Shown: positions 15,288 through 22,565 of the stretch, piece by piece
Numbering within the stretch: the stretch's first letter is position 1
Layout of the letters: the number at the start of each line of letters is the position of its first letter
DNA from: a virus
IMG/VR virus record: IMGVR_UViG_3300050821_017141
Location: 1-25,009 of that record
Length of the DNA stretch: 25,009 bases
Strand: one strand, 5' to 3'
Notes under the pieces: generated by a model
The model's database searches: none
The model's input: the letters and a program-made list of their open reading frames with translations, nothing else
Told to the model about the DNA's origin: nothing
Translations under genes and position numbers: made by a program

Positions 15288-15605
15288 TTAAATAAGGACA
15301 AACGTTTTAGTCGCGGTCACAATGGGTGGCCCGAGACTGACTAATATTATTCCGTTAAATGCGTTATTCGTACTATCGTATATTATATTACCAATTGAAC
15401 CGCTCGTATTGCCTAAATTTGCAATATTCGATGCTGATTCGGGAGGGACTACAATACCCTCCGGCTTAAAATTCGTTTGTAAGGCCATTACTAATTGTTG
15501 AAAAAATAAATCCCAGTGGGAGGTTATTTGCCCTTGCCTGTCAACAAGTTGCTTGTCCCGAGGAAGATCGGGAAAGATAGCCTGCTGTTTTCTTGTTTGA
15601 CCCAT
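15288..15605 (-). CDS. Small virion-associated protein, 105 aa (next to gp10)
   Basis: Start set at ATG 15605 (MGQTRKQQAIFPDLP), 11 bases after the gp10-like stop and with AAGG about 9 bases upstream; the longer frame from 15686 would overlap gp10 by 70 bases with an unlikely N-terminus. Features: DRQGQITSHWDLFFQQLVMAL, FKPEGIVVPPESASNIANL and a GSIGNIIYDST segment. Similar short proteins sit beside the gp10 gene in many P22-like phages; the role is unknown to me. It occupies the place of the tail needle gp26 in P22 but is much shorter and lacks a long coiled coil. Confidence 0.7.
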   Translation of the reverse strand: MGQTRKQQAIFPDLPRDKQLVDRQGQITSHWDLFFQQLVMALQTNFKPEGIVVPPESASNIANLGNTSGSIGNIIYDSTNNAFNGIILVSLGPPIVTATKTFVLI

Positions 15606-15616
15606 ATTTGTCAACC

Positions 15617-17329
15617 TTATTGTCTTATATTGACAACCCCATCCGTTACCACAAAACGCCCTACACCATAAAAACGGAATTGACAAACTAAATCATTCGC
15701 CCATCCCAATTGCCACCATGCGAGCTTATATTTCCTTTGCCCAATAGGAGGTAAAGTTTGAGAATCGTAACTGCTGAAATGTTCGCCACCATCGATCGAA
15801 ATAGATAAATCCACATGCGGTAATTCATTTACAATATCTCCCTGCTCTGCAATCAGATAAAAGAAATCGGTTGAATCGGTTTGCTCTGAAACAAGAAAAT
15901 CACCACTTTCAGTCGTTAACAGGTTTCCGTTTTCCGTTTCAAAGAAGACGACATTTCCTTCGGTAATATAACGGTTTCCGTCTTCGGTTATTAAATACAA
16001 ATCACCGCGACTAACAGGTAAATAATTCGTTTCACCTGTTTCAATGGTGAAACCGCAATCATTCGCTATAAAAGCTTCCTGTTGGGGATTTCTGATATTT
16101 TTACATGTTCTAATGCGCGGAATTTCATGTCCATCGTATGTTGTAAAAATGGTATCAAATGCATATAAATTGCCATTATTTTTACTGACGAAATAATATT
16201 GATTATTGAAGAAGGCTACTTCAGCTGCAATGAAGTAATTGCCAAATTCATCGCACGCGTGATAAATCTTTTGTGTTCCATTAGGTAAGAAATCAATGAA
16301 AAATGATAAGTTATCGGAATAGAAATTTATGTGATAAAAAAGATGTCCGTCTTGTCTGTACATGAAAGCTTGGGAATCTTGCGGGTTTTGAAGGTTTGAC
16401 AAAACATATTCAAAACCATCCGTCGTTACCTGTGCAGGCATTCCACCTTCAGAATAAAAAACAATTGGCCCTGTTTTTTCGTTGATTCCAAGCCATACAA
16501 CTATTTCATCATTCGATGCTATCGTTGCAGGATTAATACAACCATAATCTACGTTAAAAGATGTATTTCTTTGATATGGGAATAATTGATAACCCACATC
16601 AAACCAAGGCTCGGTTACGGTATGCCCCATTACAACGATCATATTTCCTTTACTTGGAAATCTTAATACGGCTTGTGTGTTATCAGGCTTTGTTTGAAGT
16701 AAACCAATATGTGCCGCATCATCAGGCCATTGTAAACCATCATCCTGATTAGACAGACGCCACGTATTATTAGCAGCAGGTGAATAAAAACCATCAGCGC
16801 GTGCTGCACATAAAAAATAGGTATCATGAAAATCAATAAACCCAGGTATAAAATTAATAGGGTTTGTTCCATCGCGTGTTGCAATAGAAAATGATGCAAC
16901 ACCCATCGGAGGATTAGGATCATAAATATAAATTGAAACGCCATCCGAAAAAGCAATTTGCGGTTTGTTATTTTCTGAAATATAAACAACGCCTGTTGTC
17001 GTTTGTAATTCGCCAATTTTGATTGCCTGATAACTTGAAACAATCGCCCGTCTTTGATCAAAATTAATTGAAATCAAAAAAACATCACTACCAAATACTG
17101 CGATTAATTTTCCTAATTTAGTGCTGGTATGACATCCGCGTCCTTCGACATTATTTCCTAATTGATTTGCAGGGATTGCAATTTGATAACCGGCATAAGG
17201 CACCATCCAGTTATCCGACATAAACATATTATAAGTTTTTTCAATCGATATCTTAGGATAGCGACCAAATGTTGAAGAGCCTACTATGTTAAGCAATTCA
17301 GGTTTTGTTGTTTGAGACCTGTTAATCAT
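15617..17329 (-). CDS. P22 gp10-like packaged-DNA stabilisation / tail protein
   Basis: 570 aa (P22 gp10 has 472). The N-terminus SSTFGRYPKISIEKTYNMFM corresponds to the start typical of gp10 (a Y/P..S...N.Y.E..), followed by beta-propeller-like strands (GKLIAVFGSDVFLI, PQIAFSDGVSIYIYD). The C-terminus has the family ending: DLSISIDGGEHFSSYDSQTL, IGQRKYKLAWWQLGWA and VCQFRFYGVGRFVV. Between GFTIETGE and PHVDLSIS lies an inserted block of LITEDGN-type repeats (about residues 444-500). In P22, gp10 forms a hexameric plug of the tail between gp4 and the needle. One base separates it from the gp4-like gene. Confidence 0.85.
   Translation of the reverse strand: MINRSQTTKPELLNIVGSSTFGRYPKISIEKTYNMFMSDNWMVPYAGYQIAIPANQLGNNVEGRGCHTSTKLGKLIAVFGSDVFLISINFDQRRAIVSSYQAIKIGELQTTTGVVYISENNKPQIAFSDGVSIYIYDPNPPMGVASFSIATRDGTNPINFIPGFIDFHDTYFLCAARADGFYSPAANNTWRLSNQDDGLQWPDDAAHIGLLQTKPDNTQAVLRFPSKGNMIVVMGHTVTEPWFDVGYQLFPYQRNTSFNVDYGCINPATIASNDEIVVWLGINEKTGPIVFYSEGGMPAQVTTDGFEYVLSNLQNPQDSQAFMYRQDGHLFYHINFYSDNLSFFIDFLPNGTQKIYHACDEFGNYFIAAEVAFFNNQYYFVSKNNGNLYAFDTIFTTYDGHEIPRIRTCKNIRNPQQEAFIANDCGFTIETGETNYLPVSRGDLYLITEDGNRYITEGNVVFFETENGNLLTTESGDFLVSEQTDSTDFFYLIAEQGDIVNELPHVDLSISIDGGEHFSSYDSQTLPPIGQRKYKLAWWQLGWANDLVCQFRFYGVGRFVVTDGVVNIRQ
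15830..16000 (-). repeat. LITEDG-type peptide repeat inserted in gp10 homologue
   Basis: About six imperfect units: DLYLITEDGN, RYITEGN, VVFFETENGN, LLTTESGD, FLVSEQTD and FYLIAEQGD. They interrupt the otherwise recognisable C-terminal domain of the gp10-like protein. The consensus is [YF]LITE(D/S/N)G[ND]. The repeat is shared with the 57-aa gene at 8754-8927. Confidence 0.7.
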
Positions 17330-17330
17330 A

Positions 17331-18032
17331 TTAAGGTCTCCAACCGTGGCCTACATTCACATCCCCGAAATTCACGCCGCTTACGGTAGTGAGAATTGAA
17401 GTCTTTCTGACACTTAAATCAGGAGGCATAACATCCATTAATTGCCGTTCAATCATTTTCAGAATTTTTAATGATTCTGGATTCATTAAAATGCCATACT
17501 CAGAACACATATATTGAGCTAATGCATAGCGCAAATATTCTAAGTAGGATGGGTCATAAATAGTTAAAAGATCGGTATCAAGCGTTACATTCTGTAAACC
17601 AAATTTACCCATTATTTTTATTGGATAGGGGCCAGCAGGATAAAAATAAAGATAAATGGTTCCACCACCTAATGATCGGTTGAAGTACCAATTCGAGGGT
17701 AAGCTTGCAATATTATCAATACGACCTGTACCAAAATATGCAGTACGGGTTGTGTAATCGGTAGGATAACGAACGTCGCCAATGTTAAATGTTAATGATT
17801 CAACGCCCACCAAATTTGGAATGAAATAGGTTTCAACCCCAGGTGTCGCAATAAATTCGTAATAAGTCCAGTACGGAATTAAATCGATCTGAATGCTTTT
17901 CCAAGAAAGCAAAGCATTCAGCAAAAAAAGGCCATCCGTACCTTGGTCACCCACCACCGATTGAAGGCGGCGGGCTACAATTCCGGATAAATACCATGAG
18001 CGATCAACCAGCTGCCTTGCTGTATAAGACAT
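17331..18032 (-). CDS. P22 gp4-like head-completion / tail accessory protein
   Basis: 233 aa (P22 gp4 has 166). The N-terminal pattern ARQLVDRSWYLSGIVARR, then GTDGLFLLNALLSWKSIQID, then VETYFIPNLVGVESLTFNIG, matches the P22_Tail-4 family: a helix, an LL..LL..W helix, then G.e.y.ip...g...i...g. The rest, with YLEYLRYALAQYMCSEYGI and LKILKMIERQL, also fits. In P22, gp4 binds the portal after packaging and is the first tail adaptor. A GGGGAG site lies 9 bases upstream. Located between the 256-aa virion gene and the gp10-like gene, as expected. Confidence 0.83.
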   Translation of the reverse strand: MSYTARQLVDRSWYLSGIVARRLQSVVGDQGTDGLFLLNALLSWKSIQIDLIPYWTYYEFIATPGVETYFIPNLVGVESLTFNIGDVRYPTDYTTRTAYFGTGRIDNIASLPSNWYFNRSLGGGTIYLYFYPAGPYPIKIMGKFGLQNVTLDTDLLTIYDPSYLEYLRYALAQYMCSEYGILMNPESLKILKMIERQLMDVMPPDLSVRKTSILTTVSGVNFGDVNVGHGWRP

Positions 18033-18055
18033 ACATAATCACTCCCCTATAAAAA

Positions 18056-18826
18056 TTAGGATAATGTGACGTAGTAACCATATACAGATACGGAAACAGC
18101 ATCTCCTGATACAGTGACTTTGTAATCAACTTCAGGTTTGCTTGAACCCACACCGCAATTCAATGCAATATTCTGGGTTTGAGCAACGCCTGCAGCAATA
18201 CCTGTGATAGTAGGTAAGTTAGCAGTTGCGGTACTTCCCGTTGGTCTGAATTGAACCGTATCGCCCACAGCTGCAGGAATAAATGTTACTGTGCAAAGCG
18301 CAATAACAAATGGATCCGTGGTTGTAGGAATTGGGGTTGATAAGTCAATTGCGGTAAAGCTTGTAGCATTACCACCTGATAAAACACTGACAGCAGGTTG
18401 CAAGAAATAACCTTTGTAATAAGCTGCATTTAAAACGTCAGCTGCTACGAAGTGTGTTGAGCCATCGGTTGATACAGCGCCTATTAAACGCATGGAATCA
18501 TAACCGTAAGGAATTAATGGGCCGACATTGCTTTGAAGGCTCAAAAGACCTGCGGGTTGAAGTTTGTTTTTTGAATCAGCAATTTCCCAAATTAAATAAT
18601 TTGTGCTGGCCGCTAAAGTTCCTTTATCTAAACCATTAGCACCATTAACTGCTGAGTTAATATATTGTACGCTTGGCACAGGGATATCAATATTGTCGTT
18701 TTGATCACGACACTGACCTGGGGCGATTGCAATCACCGTATTAGATGCAACCGAAACATTCATCCCGCTTATATATAAAAACGGTAATTGTTCTACAGGT
18801 AAATTTTGTACGCCGCCGCTTAACAT
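18056..18826 (-). CDS. Conserved podovirus structural protein, 256 aa
   Basis: Contains a familiar podovirus pattern: VIAIAPGQCRDQNDNIDI (about 31-48), VNGANGLDKGTLAASTNYLI (about 59-78), PAGLLSLQ, IPYGYDSMRLIGAV. The second half is a beta-rich domain with Ser/Thr/Val repeats and a VSVSVYGYYVTLS end. Homologues, as I remember them, are labelled structural or decoration-like proteins in phages with this head layout; the exact location in the virion is unclear. GGAGGA precedes the ATG by 8 bases. It lies between the coat gene and the gp4-like gene, consistent with a head or connector surface protein. Confidence 0.72.
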   Translation of the reverse strand: MLSGGVQNLPVEQLPFLYISGMNVSVASNTVIAIAPGQCRDQNDNIDIPVPSVQYINSAVNGANGLDKGTLAASTNYLIWEIADSKNKLQPAGLLSLQSNVGPLIPYGYDSMRLIGAVSTDGSTHFVAADVLNAAYYKGYFLQPAVSVLSGGNATSFTAIDLSTPIPTTTDPFVIALCTVTFIPAAVGDTVQFRPTGSTATANLPTITGIAAGVAQTQNIALNCGVGSSKPEVDYKVTVSGDAVSVSVYGYYVTLS

Positions 18827-18853
18827 AGGATAAATCCTCCAATCCGTGGAATG

Positions 18854-18878
18854 AGTCGGTGACTAAATATCACCGACT
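18854..18878 (-). promoter_or_regulatory. Stem-loop just after the coat gene stop
   Basis: A perfect 9-bp inverted repeat AGTCGGTGA / TCACCGACT (18854-18862 / 18870-18878) with a 7-base loop lies 8 bases after the coat stop on the transcribed minus strand. No U-run follows, so it is probably an mRNA-stabilising, processing or attenuating hairpin rather than a full terminator. It would help keep coat mRNA more abundant than the downstream tail genes. Confidence 0.65.
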
Positions 18879-18886
18879 GCCGTTTA

Positions 18887-20224
18887 TTACGCTTGACTCA
18901 TTGGAATGATGACGCGCATACAATATTGTTTGACCGCAAGCGATCCGTGCGTTTCATCATAGATAATACCCTTCTGGTTCGCGCCGAAAATGGAACCGTA
19001 TGTCATACGTAATGACACACCTGTTTCAGGATCGTACTCGTTACCGGTATCGAAAGGACGTTGATCAGGTAATTGTGGCATCGCAATATAGAATGCATCC
19101 CCACCTACTACAATCCCTGCTTTATGTGATGGCAATACGCTTACTTGCATGCCAGGTTGTAAAGCTTGGTTCAAGTTAATGGAATTGCCACCAGCCCAGT
19201 TCAAAGGCCATGCCAAATTAACGGTAATGATACCGCTTGCATTAGCAACCGCATTAGCTATTGCACGGTTTTGAACGCGGTTAATTGAGACTTTGTGACC
19301 GATGTATGTCAAATAACGCATGTTTTGAAAACCGCTTACGCCATCGTTGAATTGAAACATATCGCCGACATTGATTGTGTCTCCGGATGAGGCACCACTG
19401 AATGTTAACTGAGTAACATTTTGACCTGTTGGGTCATTTGTACTAACCAAGGTTAATACAACGGCATTATTGCCAATCGTTCCTGCATACTGAATAGGTA
19501 GCAAGTTTGATTGATAATATTTAACACGTGGAGTACCAAATTCACCGACTTCCCAAGACATAGCGTCTTTGTTATTTCGTTCCGGTGCGAATTGATTTAA
19601 ACCGCTACCAATGATTGCGGGATAAACCGAATCAGGCAAGTAGACTTTAATTCCGTGAGACACGGAGCCAAAGTTTTTAAATTGCATGATCATTTGAGCT
19701 AACTGGTTATAAGAAGTTAACTGCGTTAAACCGTCACCGAAGAAACGGAATGGGCCTGATTCTGTATGCAATGCGCCTGTTGGGACTGATTGACCTTGTG
19801 AGTTAACCGTCATGACAGGTACAGCTGAAATACAGTTTAAGGCTAGGTTACCTTCGACTTCGTTTGCCAATTCGGTTAAGAACGATTTACCGAATACTTC
19901 AATGTATTCATCTTCGCCTTTTTCCAAGTTGAAAATACGTTGTTGCGCGGTAACAGTGAATGAAGCGTTGAATGCTTGATCGCAATTAAGCGTTTCAACT
20001 AACTGATCAGCAGGTTGCCAAGATGCCACCAAACCAGCTGCTGTAGTTGCGCGGGGTGGGGTATCGAATGTAACGCTTGATCCTAAGTTAGCCTGAATTT
20101 TATCGAAGTCTTTAAACTTCGTGTTTGAGGTGCTGACAAAGCAGCATAAGTTTTGCAACAAGCCTAAAGACGATCTTTGATAGGTCTGTACCTGTTGCAA
20201 AATATTATCGGCATATAAAGGCAT
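18887..20224 (-). CDS. Major capsid protein, P22 coat-like
   Basis: 445 aa (P22 coat has 430). The pattern fits the P22 coat family with HK97 fold: TPPRATTAAGLVASWQPADQ near the N-terminus, a helix FLTELANEVEGNLALNCIS, and the domain signal KVYLPDSVYPAIIG. A beta insertion (VGDMFQFNDGVSGF and neighbours, about residues 250-340) lies where P22 has its I-domain. The C-terminal GVSLRMTYGSIFGANQKGII and VKQYCMRVIIP match the family end. AGGAG precedes the ATG by 7 bases. It is encoded directly after the scaffold, as in P22. Confidence 0.9.
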   Translation of the reverse strand: MPLYADNILQQVQTYQRSSLGLLQNLCCFVSTSNTKFKDFDKIQANLGSSVTFDTPPRATTAAGLVASWQPADQLVETLNCDQAFNASFTVTAQQRIFNLEKGEDEYIEVFGKSFLTELANEVEGNLALNCISAVPVMTVNSQGQSVPTGALHTESGPFRFFGDGLTQLTSYNQLAQMIMQFKNFGSVSHGIKVYLPDSVYPAIIGSGLNQFAPERNNKDAMSWEVGEFGTPRVKYYQSNLLPIQYAGTIGNNAVVLTLVSTNDPTGQNVTQLTFSGASSGDTINVGDMFQFNDGVSGFQNMRYLTYIGHKVSINRVQNRAIANAVANASGIITVNLAWPLNWAGGNSINLNQALQPGMQVSVLPSHKAGIVVGGDAFYIAMPQLPDQRPFDTGNEYDPETGVSLRMTYGSIFGANQKGIIYDETHGSLAVKQYCMRVIIPMSQA

Positions 20225-20274
20225 CGTAATGCTCCTAACTATTCAATCCATGAAAAGTTCGGATAACGTTTGCC

Positions 20275-21072
20275 CTACACTCTGTATTTGGCCTTATAGT
20301 CCTTGACAGATAGTGGGCCTTGATTACCCGTTCCGGCGTTAGAAGGTCTCATCTGACTTAAGGGTTCATTAGGAGATTTGAAATTAGCCGCTTGACTGTT
20401 CGATTTAATCGATTCAGAAAGCTTCTTCATTTCAGCTAGTGCTAATCTGGGCTGACGGCCCGCACGAAGGTCGATGTCAATCAAGCCTTGGAGCTGACCA
20501 ATTTTGGCTGGGCTTTTTAAGAGCTCAACCATTACTTCGCGGGTATTATCAACCAAGTTTGCTAATTGAACGTGGTATGGAATAGTCCGCAAATCAACAC
20601 CCGATTCAGAAACTATCTTGTCAAAGGCTTGCACTCCGCCATCACCTGCAGCAACTTTGGTGAAGAACTCATTCGCAATTCGTTGAGCGTTTTGCTCTTC
20701 GGTTTGGCGTCTGGTTTCTTCTAAATGCTCATTCCTTGAGCGTTGAGCTTCTTCAGCTGCCAGTCGTCTTATTTCCTGTTCGGTCATGCCGTGGTTAGGC
20801 TGTGGTTGCATCGGCTGTTGCTGCGTCTGGTTGTAATTAGGCGCATAACTTGCCGGTTGCTGATGAGACTGATGCGCTGACATTGCTGTTTCACGCTTAT
20901 GTCTCTCTACAGCTTCACTTTTTGCACGTCCTACAAGATCATTAACTTCTGATTGCGAAAAAACCCGTTCCCTAGTTTCGGATGGTGCCGTTGCCGGTGC
21001 CGATCCTGATTGCTGCGGTGAAGGTTGAAAGTTGCTCGAACTTTGACCTTCTCCTGAACCTAAATTTTCCAT
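20275..21072 (-). CDS. Scaffolding protein, P22 gp8-like
   Basis: 265 aa (P22 gp8 has 303). Features expected for a scaffold: a disordered Ser/Gln/Pro-rich N-terminus, a glutamine-rich stretch around 70-95, a long charged helix (EEAQRSRNEHLEETRRQTEE), more helices, and a short basic C-terminal tail PLSVKDYKAKYRV. P22 scaffold binds coat through a basic helix-turn-helix at its C-terminus. It lies immediately upstream of coat. A ribosome site AAGGGA sits in the loop of a 14-base hairpin just before the ATG (21073-21086). The long leader upstream may allow autoregulation, which is known for the P22 scaffold. Confidence 0.85.
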   Translation of the reverse strand: MENLGSGEGQSSSNFQPSPQQSGSAPATAPSETRERVFSQSEVNDLVGRAKSEAVERHKRETAMSAHQSHQQPASYAPNYNQTQQQPMQPQPNHGMTEQEIRRLAAEEAQRSRNEHLEETRRQTEEQNAQRIANEFFTKVAAGDGGVQAFDKIVSESGVDLRTIPYHVQLANLVDNTREVMVELLKSPAKIGQLQGLIDIDLRAGRQPRLALAEMKKLSESIKSNSQAANFKSPNEPLSQMRPSNAGTGNQGPLSVKDYKAKYRV

Positions 21073-21262
21073 GAGATTCCCTTCTCGACTGTTAACCCCG
21101 TCACGGTAATGCCTCTATCTACGTAAGAGTCCCGCCCAATTTATCGTCCTGATAGGCATGGGTGCCTTGGCTATTTCCCCGCCACGGTTGACGTACGTTA
21201 GCTTTCGCACATCCCCTGATTAACGCTCAGGTCTCGGCTATTTATCCCTGATAGCTCAGTAA
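21073..21262 (-). promoter_or_regulatory. Structured, repeat-rich leader of the scaffold-coat operon
   Basis: About 190 bases without a convincing gene, visibly more GC-rich than the surroundings. Nested helices: GTTAACC (21091-21097) with GGTTGAC (21186-21192, one mismatch in the minus-strand RNA), and ATGCC..TATC (21109-21119) with GATAGGCAT (21151-21159, 9 bp plus a 2-base bulge). Near the ATG, GAGA-AGGGAA-TCTC (21073-21086) holds the ribosome site in its loop. Direct repeats: CCCCGYCACGGT at 21096 and 21177; GGCTATTT at 21169 and 21236; CCTGATAG at 21148 and 21247; GCTCAG at 21225 and 21254. It could be a cis-regulatory RNA, protein-binding repeats, or both. Confidence 0.5.
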
Positions 21263-21266
21263 GTTA

Positions 21267-21295
21267 AGCGTAGGTTCTGGTAGGAAGTTTTGCAA
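21267..21295 (-). promoter_or_regulatory. Possible promoter toward scaffold, sharing a -35 box
   Basis: On the minus strand TTGCAA (21290-21295) is followed after 17 bases by TACGCT (21267-21272; 3/6). The -35 is a palindrome and also serves the plus-strand promoter below. The match is weak, so this is a candidate only; late transcription could instead read through from upstream. Confidence 0.3.
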
Positions 21296-21318
21296 AAAAT
21301 GATCAAATGAATTAAAAT
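21290..21318 (+). promoter_or_regulatory. Probable promoter of the AlpA-like gene
   Basis: TTGCAA (21290-21295, 4/6), 17-base spacer, TAAAAT (21313-21318, 5/6). It precedes the isolated plus-strand gene at 21379 by about 60 bases. Because the surrounding genes are all on the other strand, this gene needs its own promoter. Confidence 0.55.
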
Positions 21319-21378
21319 GAAATAGAATTGAATAACAACAAAGCAACCGTTTATAGGTTTTTAAAAGGATTTAAAAAC

Positions 21379-21576
21379 ATGGTAAACATTATGGGTAAGG
21401 TTTATATAAGCGACAAAGAAGCAGCTGTACGATACGGATATTCACAAGGCTGGTTTCAAAAGATGCGGCATGAGAAGGCTGGCCCACCGTTTGTTAAACT
21501 TCGTGGCAAGGGAAAGGTTTATTATGCTATGGAGGAAACCGACAAATGGTTTAAGGATAATATGATGGTTATTTAA
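21379..21576 (+). CDS. AlpA/excisionase-type helix-turn-helix protein
   Basis: 65 aa from ATG 21379 (MVNIMGKVYISDKEAAVRYG), chosen because AAGGA lies 9 bases upstream; the frame extends back to a TTG at 21328 without a site. It has the winged-helix layout of small MerR/AlpA/Xis proteins: KVYISDKEAAVRYGYSQGWF (helix-turn-helix), then GPPFVKLRGKGKVYYAMEET (wing with the P.F.K...K..Y pattern), then DKWFKDN. Such proteins act as regulators or as excision directionality factors. No integrase is visible, so a regulatory role is as likely. It is the only plus-strand gene between 5423 and 25009, divergent from scaffold and convergent with the zinc protein, which it overlaps by 4 bases. Confidence 0.8.
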   Translation: MVNIMGKVYISDKEAAVRYGYSQGWFQKMRHEKAGPPFVKLRGKGKVYYAMEETDKWFKDNMMVI

Positions 21577-21893
21577 CCCCAGACTATTCCTTTGCCTTCG
21601 CAAGTTTTACAATCAACTTTATGAATCATTGCGTGGTAGTTAAATCCATTTCCTTCACAAATAGGACACTTATACGGCATTTTTCGTAATTTTTCGTTTT
21701 CTTCCGATAAACAATGTAATGCTCTGCCAAGATGACCTATTCTTTCAATGTAACCATATTGTGAATCTTCCAATTTTTTAACTTTATCTTGTAATTCGCG
21801 AACAGCTGACCAAATACACTCACATTTATCTGGAACTATTTTGTTACAACAAATACAAAATTGTGCTCGCTTCGAATTTAACTGATCTTCCAT
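21573..21893 (-). CDS. Zinc-binding protein with DnaJ-type CxxCxGxG motifs
   Basis: 106 aa. The N-terminal cysteine cluster (FCICCNKIVPDKCEC, residues 12-26) could bind a metal. The middle (about 30-70) is a coiled coil (VRELQDKVKKLEDSQ). The C-terminus has two DnaJ-type half sites, CPICEGNGF (76-84) and CKTCEGKGI (95-103), together able to bind one zinc. Small proteins with one such pair are frequent in phages; the function is not known. It ends head-to-head with the AlpA-like gene (4-base overlap) and is one base from the stop of the DUF3310 gene's frame. Confidence 0.72.
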   Translation of the reverse strand: MEDQLNSKRAQFCICCNKIVPDKCECIWSAVRELQDKVKKLEDSQYGYIERIGHLGRALHCLSEENEKLRKMPYKCPICEGNGFNYHAMIHKVDCKTCEGKGIVWG

Positions 21894-21894
21894 T

Positions 21895-22227
21895 TTATTT
21901 TATCCTTTGCTTAATTTCGTCCTGAATATACCAAATAGCTTTGCGTAAATCTTCAACCGGCGCATTCTTTAAATCACAACGCCATAGATATTTTATGGCA
22001 TTGCCAATGTTGAAGTTTAAATGGCGCGTCACATCAATACATTCAATTTGACGTCCGCATTCACACTTAGCTTCTGATTGATTGTAATGAGGTGGATTAT
22101 TGACAGGATCGTAAGGTTTAAGCAAACCTACTTTTAATTCAGGGTGTTTCTTATATTCATCTACTAGTCTTTCTTCACGCGCTGTTCTATCAGCTGTTGT
22201 AACTTCAGTTTCACAAGACAAACTCAT
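21895..22227 (-). CDS. DUF3310 family protein
   Basis: 110 aa from ATG 22227 (MSLSCETEV); the upstream ATG at 22239 is part of the ribosome site ATGGAG. The C-terminal two thirds carry the DUF3310 signature: DPVNNPPHYNQ, IECIDVTRHLNFNIGNAIKY, LWRCDLKNAPVEDLRKAIWY. The usual short link between HY and IECIDV is enlarged here by KCECGRQ, adding two cysteines. DUF3310 proteins are common phage proteins, some annotated as nucleotide-kinase-like, without proven function. The N-terminus (about 35 residues) is extra. It belongs to the small-gene cluster downstream of portal. Confidence 0.85.
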   Translation of the reverse strand: MSLSCETEVTTADRTAREERLVDEYKKHPELKVGLLKPYDPVNNPPHYNQSEAKCECGRQIECIDVTRHLNFNIGNAIKYLWRCDLKNAPVEDLRKAIWYIQDEIKQRIK

Positions 22228-22242
22228 TTTAAACTCCATTGA

Positions 22243-22374
22243 TTATTTGTTTTTTCTTTCTTGCTCTTTTAGATATTCCTTGCAGTTTTCACAAATCCAG
22301 CCTTCTAACTGTTTATCATAATAAGCTTTGCCAACAATTTCATCTTCGCAATAATCACAATTCTCTTTTTTCAT
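22243..22374 (-). CDS. 43-aa zinc-ribbon-like protein
   Basis: Found by reading the gap. MKKENCDYCEDEIVGKAYY... with a second pair WICENCKEY, giving CxxC-N19-CxxC, then a charged helix KEQERKNK. This is a compact treble-clef or zinc-ribbon form. The start at 22374 overlaps the end of the 69-aa gene by 20 bases; GGGACGAG precedes it. Fifteen bases separate it from the DUF3310 start. Likely a single-zinc protein of unknown role, one of several tiny metal-binding proteins in this cluster. Confidence 0.7.
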   Translation of the reverse strand: MKKENCDYCEDEIVGKAYYDKQLEGWICENCKEYLKEQERKNK

Positions 22375-22564
22375 AAACTCGTCCCATCGTTATGTTTTTT
22401 TGAGCGCGAACATGCGGGTTTTCAAACGTCCATATTTCACCTGTTTCATCAATTGCTACAACCCACATTAAATTGTGTTCAGCACCATAATCAATTAAAA
22501 ACCATGCAAGTCCTTTACCTTTTGGTGTGTCTAATGGAATAGGAGGATTAAGTTGTGTCATCAT
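22355..22564 (-). CDS. Conserved small phage protein, 69 aa
   Basis: MMTQLNPPIPLDTPKGKGLA..., then WFLIDYGAEHNLMWVVAIDE and TGEIWTFENPHVRAQKNITM. The pattern TPKGKG.A.FLIDYG.EH...WVV.ID.TGE.W...NP..R...N...GR is, from memory, recurrent in phages near structural genes, always small and unnamed. It is probably a compact beta domain. The start is one base after the previous stop; either of two adjacent ATGs may be used. Function unknown. Confidence 0.72.
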   Translation of the reverse strand: MMTQLNPPIPLDTPKGKGLAWFLIDYGAEHNLMWVVAIDETGEIWTFENPHVRAQKNITMGRVYEKREL

Positions 22565-22565
22565 T

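Noticed and set aside
15606-15686. Longer start for the 105-aa protein
   Set aside because: Would overlap the gp10-like gene by 70 bases and give a Cys/Trp-rich N-terminus that is simply the gp10 end read in another frame.
16663-17061. 132-codon minus-strand frame within the gp10-like gene
   Set aside because: A shadow frame of the gp10-like gene; hydrophobic, no start signal, while the main frame has clear family features.
21110-21223. Plus-strand open frame with protein-like hydrophobic stretch through the leader region
   Set aside because: No ribosome site before its only ATG (21158), short, and it lies over direct repeats and stems that explain the sequence better.
21250-21272. Sequence resembling a tRNA D-arm (TAGCTCAGT...) on the plus strand
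   Set aside because: No matching anticodon arm, T arm or acceptor pairing follows; one D-stem pair is wrong.
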